Positions 59,356 to 64,000 of a DNA stretch of 64,000 bases are shown piece after piece. A program made the position numbers and the translations under genes. This DNA comes from Phoronis australis (Eukaryota > Phoronida > Phoronidae). Position 1 is the stretch's first letter. The number at the start of each line of letters is the position of its first letter. The DNA is taken from assembly GCA_002633005.1 (NCBI GenBank), contig NMRA01000008.1, positions 626,985-690,984 of the forward strand, in the 5' to 3' direction. The notes under the pieces are model-generated. The model had not been told where the DNA came from. It ran no database searches and saw only the letters and a program-made list of their open reading frames with translations.

Positions 59356-59527
59356 NCGTATCTTCTTTGTAGAAGAGTGTCTGGGAATCCCTGCATTCCA
59401 AAAATAGAATCATGATTTTCGACAACAGATGTCCTTGCTGCATACCTGGATTGGCTCGTTGACATTGTCCCGCTCCCTGTTTCCACAGGGCCACTTTGCA
59501 GTATAGGTGGCGCTGTGTCAGAGGGTA

Positions 59528-59588
59528 GTGCCAAATGTGAAAGACTAGTCGCCAACCGACTAGAGCGACGTCTTTCGTGAAAATGGGC
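59528..59588 (+). repeat. 61-bp direct repeat, copy 2, with nested hairpin
   Basis: Same orientation as 59295-59355, 172 bp further on. It contains CTAGTCG-CCAAC-CGACTAG, a perfect 7-bp stem, inside a second stem GAAAGA/TCTTTC. Copy 1 has one mismatch in the inner stem. Confidence 0.9.
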
Positions 59589-60391
59589 TATCTCCCAGTG
59601 TTACACATGCGTGCACTCAGGGGGGGCTCAAACTAGCCCACCATTTGGCGGGGAAAAAGGTCCGGCCTCAGAGAATCAAAAACTCCGAAAAAAGTAGAAA
59701 ACGGTACAAAAGTCCACTAAAAATGCAATAACTGCCAAAATTCGGCGAATGCACAATTCATAGCTCTGAACGTACTCCGTGAAACTTAACAAAAGGTTCA
59801 CATTCTCAAAAATTCGAACCCCACCATTTTTAGGCTGGGTGTGCACATGTTACTACCAAAATTTTGAGTCTGACCAGGTCTCTACTGCAAATGATGAATG
59901 CAGATGGTAACGGGTCTCTGTAACCTGCAGAAACAGAAAAGCAACAGGATGAGCAACAGATTCCTGCTTCCCGAAATACTGGATGGAAATGGAACACCAA
60001 AACACTATGTTGGTTGGCGTTTCTCTCACCAAAGCATTAAACAAGAATGCTTTGGAAGTGAAGCAGTTTAAGTGAAAACTGCTAAAGGTAACAAAAATAT
60101 TAAACCACATGGAAAATTCCTCAAATAGGCTGGTAGACTTGCTGAGCGTGAATAGTGAAATTAAACCACAGTGGCTGTTGCAATCATGGGCCCGTATAAG
60201 CCCTAAGAAACGTGTCGGGCTTTCTGTTTTGTGTACTTTATTTCGCAAAATTCCGACACCACTGTCCCATTATTATTACTAAGATGAGAAATATTTCTGG
60301 GTTTGCAAAGAGCTAACCGTTCATTATTCCCCACATGTTCGGCGCATAAAATGCCACGCCGTGACAAGTCCTAATTTGTAGAGCCTGGGTA

Positions 60392-60532
60392 GAGTTCCTA
60401 ATAACGCTACCTAGGATATACGCTCGGACCTCGCTAAAACCTAGCCAAAATCACGAGTTCTCATTTAAAATACACGGCAATATCTCACGTAATCCCGCGA
60501 AGTCTTGCTATTGAGCGAGGTCCTAGCGTTAC
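60392..60532 (-). mobile_element. MITE family 'TAGGACC' copy E
   Basis: About 141 bp, closely similar to copy A in the core (TCTCATTTAAAATACACGGC, CTCACGTAATCCCGCGAAG) with GCGAGGTCCTAGCGTTAC at the right end and CGGACCTCGCTAAAACCTAG at the left. Confidence 0.78.
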
Positions 60533-60555
60533 ATATGTCACTGGTCTTCAGTAAC

Positions 60556-60724
60556 ACCGTATTCACGCAGTCGCCATTTTAAAAGTGAGCCTCCTCACAG
60601 GTTTTAAAAACAATGCATTTTGCGCTTAAATACAGCGCAAAGCGTGATTTCTTCGCGTACCTCGTTATATTCAATTTTCAAATGCATTGTTTTTTTAAAA
60701 TGGCGACGACTGCGTGAATAAGGT
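60556..60724. mobile_element. Foldback MITE (ACCGTATTCACGCAGTCGCC ends)
   Basis: ATTCACGCAGTCGCCATTTT at 60561 is repeated inverted at 60696-60720 (AAAATGGCGACGACTGCGTG). Both arms continue into AAACAATGCATTT. The left arm carries a short extra segment. It lies directly beside MITE copy E. Confidence 0.7.
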
Positions 60725-61386
60725 CTATACTACAGGAATGGACCAAATTAGTGTGTACGTTGATCAATAGACGGCACTGCATAAGTGCACAATACCACGA
60801 ATTGATATCGGCAGGTAAGCGGAATTATTTAAAAGTGACCAGTGCAAGGACATCTTTGTGCAGACAAAAGTTCATTTCATTGAAGAAATATTTAATTTTG
60901 TTTCATCTTTATTTACTATTCTCCGGAAATGGCCGCGTATACCCGCAGGTGACCTCCATACGTGTTTACAAACATCCGTAAACTCCTGATGAACAAACGT
61001 CATGCATATAATTACATTTGTAACTGAAGTCAAGGGTGTATAGAGGATGATCATTTATTTACTTGACGTCTCGACTGTCACGCCTCTAATCATTTTTGCT
61101 TATTTTTTATAGTTTTGTTTATTATTTACTACAAAATAATGTGATGAACCACAATTTATTTTGCATTGTTCAGTTAGTAAAAAAGTTTTTCTGCAAATCC
61201 CAAAGTGAACATATCGCTTCATCATAGGATGAAATTGCGCTACTAGTGAACGTTTCTTATTTGCCTGTGTTTTATCACGGATTGAATCACGTCGGGCTTT
61301 GCTAACATTCCTCTAACTGTGCTGAATCTAACTGTTAAAATCCTGGGGTCCTTTGGATAAACGAAGGTGGTGTTCGATAGTCACTC

Positions 61387-61590
61387 TCAATTATTTAGGT
61401 CTGACGTCAGTTTGGTGTCGCTAGGACAGCTGTACAATATGAGTCTACTTACAACCTGGAACACAACAAACAAAAACGGCTGTAACACAATCGACACTAT
61501 AGTCTCGATGTAAAAATGACGTTCACTGTTCACCGGTTGGTGCGCATGGTGCACGTGTTCGCATAGTGCAAAAGTCATCTCCGATCGCGA
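61387..61590 (-). other. Possible exon of unknown gene
   Basis: A minus-strand frame MTFALCEHVHHAHQPVNSER followed by a hydrophobic stretch (IETIVSIVLQPFLFVVFQ) runs into a strong donor-like GTAAGT near 61450. It has no recognised relative and no partner exon was found. Could be chance. Confidence 0.15.
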
Positions 61591-62873
61591 ATGCAAAAGG
61601 GCGGTTAAAGTTGTAAAGTACTTCTTTAAGATTTTTTAAAATGCCTCAGACAATGAACGCAATATTCTCATACACTCTCGAGAAATTTTATTATTTATCT
61701 CATTGAAATGTCCGACTACCCCAAAGAGTGCATACTTGTAATAGGAGAGGAAGATGTCTCTAAGTGATTAGTACAAACACATTTAAAGTTGCGAGGAAAG
61801 TATTGTACTAAAAATACAACTGACCCTTACTTGACCTTGTTTGTCATCACGTAAAGGTGTACCCGAAATGGCGAATCGGGAGGAAATATTGCCGGAAATG
61901 ACGTAACTCACTTGACAGACAAGACCGATTGAGCATGTGTGGTAACATTAATGCTTACAGCGACATATTCGGACAATATTTCATTCATTTTTCATCATTA
62001 AATTCTCTTAAACTTTTCAATAGCTGCGGTCTCACATATTGAATCTGTCGTAGTTATCAAAGGTGAAACGATACCTAATGTCGAGTAGCTTAATGCGACA
62101 GTATTTTTGACTAATAGTACTACAGTCTGCTGCAAACTACCTATAAATAAATTGTATATCTTAATAAAACGTTCCATTGCTAAATGATAACCCTTGTGAT
62201 AGCGTAAATCAAAAATATTTGTATCAGCTGAAAAATAACTTAATTGGCTGCGGTGATGGTTGCGAACAGTTGCCATTTTTCCGAGTGAATAAGTTGATCA
62301 TATAAAGAACTTCTTCGCTTGGTCGGAGAGCGTTATTAACGGAATAATGAAATTGATAGTAAGAGTGTAAAATTGCTCTTTATTTGCACATGATTTAATT
62401 ACCGGTCGTGTATTGAGAGCTAATTAAAATCTATGCAGATATCTGGGCCGATAATTTGTCATGATGAGGGAGTTGATTCGATTACAGCTAGTGTTTTTCT
62501 TGGTGGATTTCCTTAGAGAAATATAGCTGATATTATCTTTCATATTTTAAATTAGGTCAGCCAGTTGTGGCAAATATTTTACACTCATTCTTATACACTG
62601 TCATGGTTGATCAACCGACAAACACAGTGGTACATAACTGAACAACTAGAAAGCACAGAGACAATACAGACCTCTGTTAAGGCATTGTAAGTCGGTTGTT
62701 CAAGACTTTAGCACAACTATATTTTACCGGTGTTCCGAAGCGTTATTTTGCTGTAGCTACAGGTAAATAACTCTTCCGAAACGGATTTCATTTAAAACGA
62801 CTTTGAAAGACCTTTAAGCCGTTGGCATTCCAAAATACGATCGATTGGACTTAGACCCCTATCCAAACTAATA

Positions 62874-63089
62874 GTTGGCCAAATGGGTGAACGTTACGCA
62901 CGTAAATTACGTGGGTAAGTTAATCCGTGTTAAAGCCATAAAGTAATTATTTGCGACGTAAAATAATTGCTTTACGTTGCAAATGATTACTTTACGCCGT
63001 AAAAGTAACTTTACACCGCAAATAATTACTTCACGCCTCTAACAAGAATTAACTTACTTGCGTAATTTACGTTCACCCATTTGGCCAAC
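62874..63089. mobile_element. 216-bp foldback MITE with AATA target duplication
   Basis: GTTGGCCAAATGGGTGAACG at the left is inverted at the right (CGTTCACCCATTTGGCCAAC). AATA stands directly outside both ends (62870-62873, 63090-63093). The interior alternates AAAGTAATTATTTGCG-like blocks in both orientations. Confidence 0.8.
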
Positions 63090-63200
63090 AATACAAACTC
63101 TAATCATATTTTCTTTAAAACATTTCTATGTCTTTTTACACACAGAAACGAAGGCTGTACACTATTTACTTCGCCAGTTCCGCAGAGTCCAGCGTCTAAA

Positions 63201-63292
63201 ACATCTGATTGGTCTTTAGGTAGGAAGTCGTCATCGAAAACCAATCAGATGTATTTGCCGGTTGACCCGGCGGAACCGGCCAAGTTAACCAA
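63201..63292 (-). repeat. Dispersed repeat X, uninterrupted copy
   Basis: Matches 3263-3306 plus 3441-3490 on the opposite strand. It contains a 12-bp stem ACATCTGATTGG/CCAATCAGATGT (63201-63212, 63241-63252). Confidence 0.65.
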
Positions 63293-64000
63293 AAAGTGTA
63301 CCCGAAACGAAACATAATGGAAGTTACATTACAAATAATAACATGGAATCGTTCGTCGCTCTTCTGCCTGAGAAATGTTGTGACAACTTCATCATATAGT
63401 ACGCGAAAGCTTCATTCAGATCAAACGATTTATTTTAAAGAGACCATCGATTTATCGATCTTCACGTGTCGTATAAAACAATTTGTTATTCCATAACATA
63501 CACTTCACCCAAGTGGCTTGGTCGATAAAATTTTGAGTTCTCGTTTAACGCGTTAGAATGTTTGCACGATCTCGATTTTGTATCTGATACATCGCTTACT
63601 GGTTTCATTTTCATAAAGTTTTCGTTATAATCAAAATTCTTTAGTAACTACCTGGTTAATGTAAATAAAAAACATGCGCCTGAAATCCCTGTTATCTTCA
63701 AAGAATCGTTTTATTATTTTTTACTCTCAATGGATAGATTTTTCTAACATGTTTTTAACATCGTTTTGTTTAGCTTTTCACTTTTGCTTGATTTCTGTTT
63801 CCCATACGTTTTGTTGACCTAAGTGGCATATGAAATGGTGACTTTATGCATAAAATTGCTTTTAATATTTCAAGTTTTTAAAAACCTTCGTTTTGACCAG
63901 TGCCAAGTGGTGTGAATTCATTTTTGTTTTTGCTTTCTTTCACTGACTTAAAAATCTCGCTTAAGTCTCGTTACGCGTTATTCACAAAACGTTTGGTTTT
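63293..64000. other. Right flank, nothing recognised
   Basis: A+T-rich sequence without a gene, RNA or repeat that I recognise. Confidence 0.5.

Overview
The window is a piece of an animal (metazoan) nuclear genome, about 60% A+T by eye. It has spliced genes with GT-AG introns, an intron-containing nuclear tRNA, non-LTR retrotransposons, and many DNA transposons and foldback MITEs. The developmental gene content and repeat style suggest a marine invertebrate, but I cannot name the species. The assembly carries a 715-base run of N (42594-43308) and three single N positions (12976, 52813, 59356).

Two host protein genes can be reconstructed exon by exon, both on the minus strand and head to tail. 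(1) 6665-18272 is an Emx (empty spiracles family) homeobox gene: three exons, 282 residues, with the homeodomain split between exons 2 and 3. (2) 31567-46647 is a secreted ADAMTS-like (ADAMTSL) glycoprotein: nine exons, all splice phases agree, 465 residues. It has a signal peptide, a first TSP1 repeat, the ADAMTS-type cysteine-rich and spacer modules and three further TSP1 repeats, with no protease domain. The 13.3 kb between them (18273-31566) is the Emx 5' side; it has no recognisable gene and would hold Emx control sequences if these are close by.

The right third (46.7-64 kb) has no host protein gene I can support. It holds one tRNA-Thr(AGU) with an 18-base intron (55829-55920, minus) and many mobile elements: a 1.8-kb inverted-repeat element with subterminal TGTCAC arrays (47307-49113), a 30-bp minisatellite of about 19 units (49606-50161), a probable 2.6-kb hAT element with a decayed spliced transposase (56056-58658), and several foldback MITEs.

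Transposons also fill the introns. Emx intron 1 holds a 292-bp foldback built from three palindromes. ADAMTSL intron 4 holds a young TTAA-flanked foldback whose middle is the N gap and which appears to start a THAP zinc-finger ORF. ADAMTSL intron 8 is swollen by two opposed LINE fragments and a foldback. A MITE family with ends like TAGGACCTCGCTAAAA has five clear copies at the window's two ends, one of them nested inside another repeat.

Nothing here looks like a microbial-style gene system. The least ordinary items are the N-gap THAP/TTAA element, the triple-palindrome foldback, the TGTCAC-array element and the minisatellite grown from one monomer of a foldback family.
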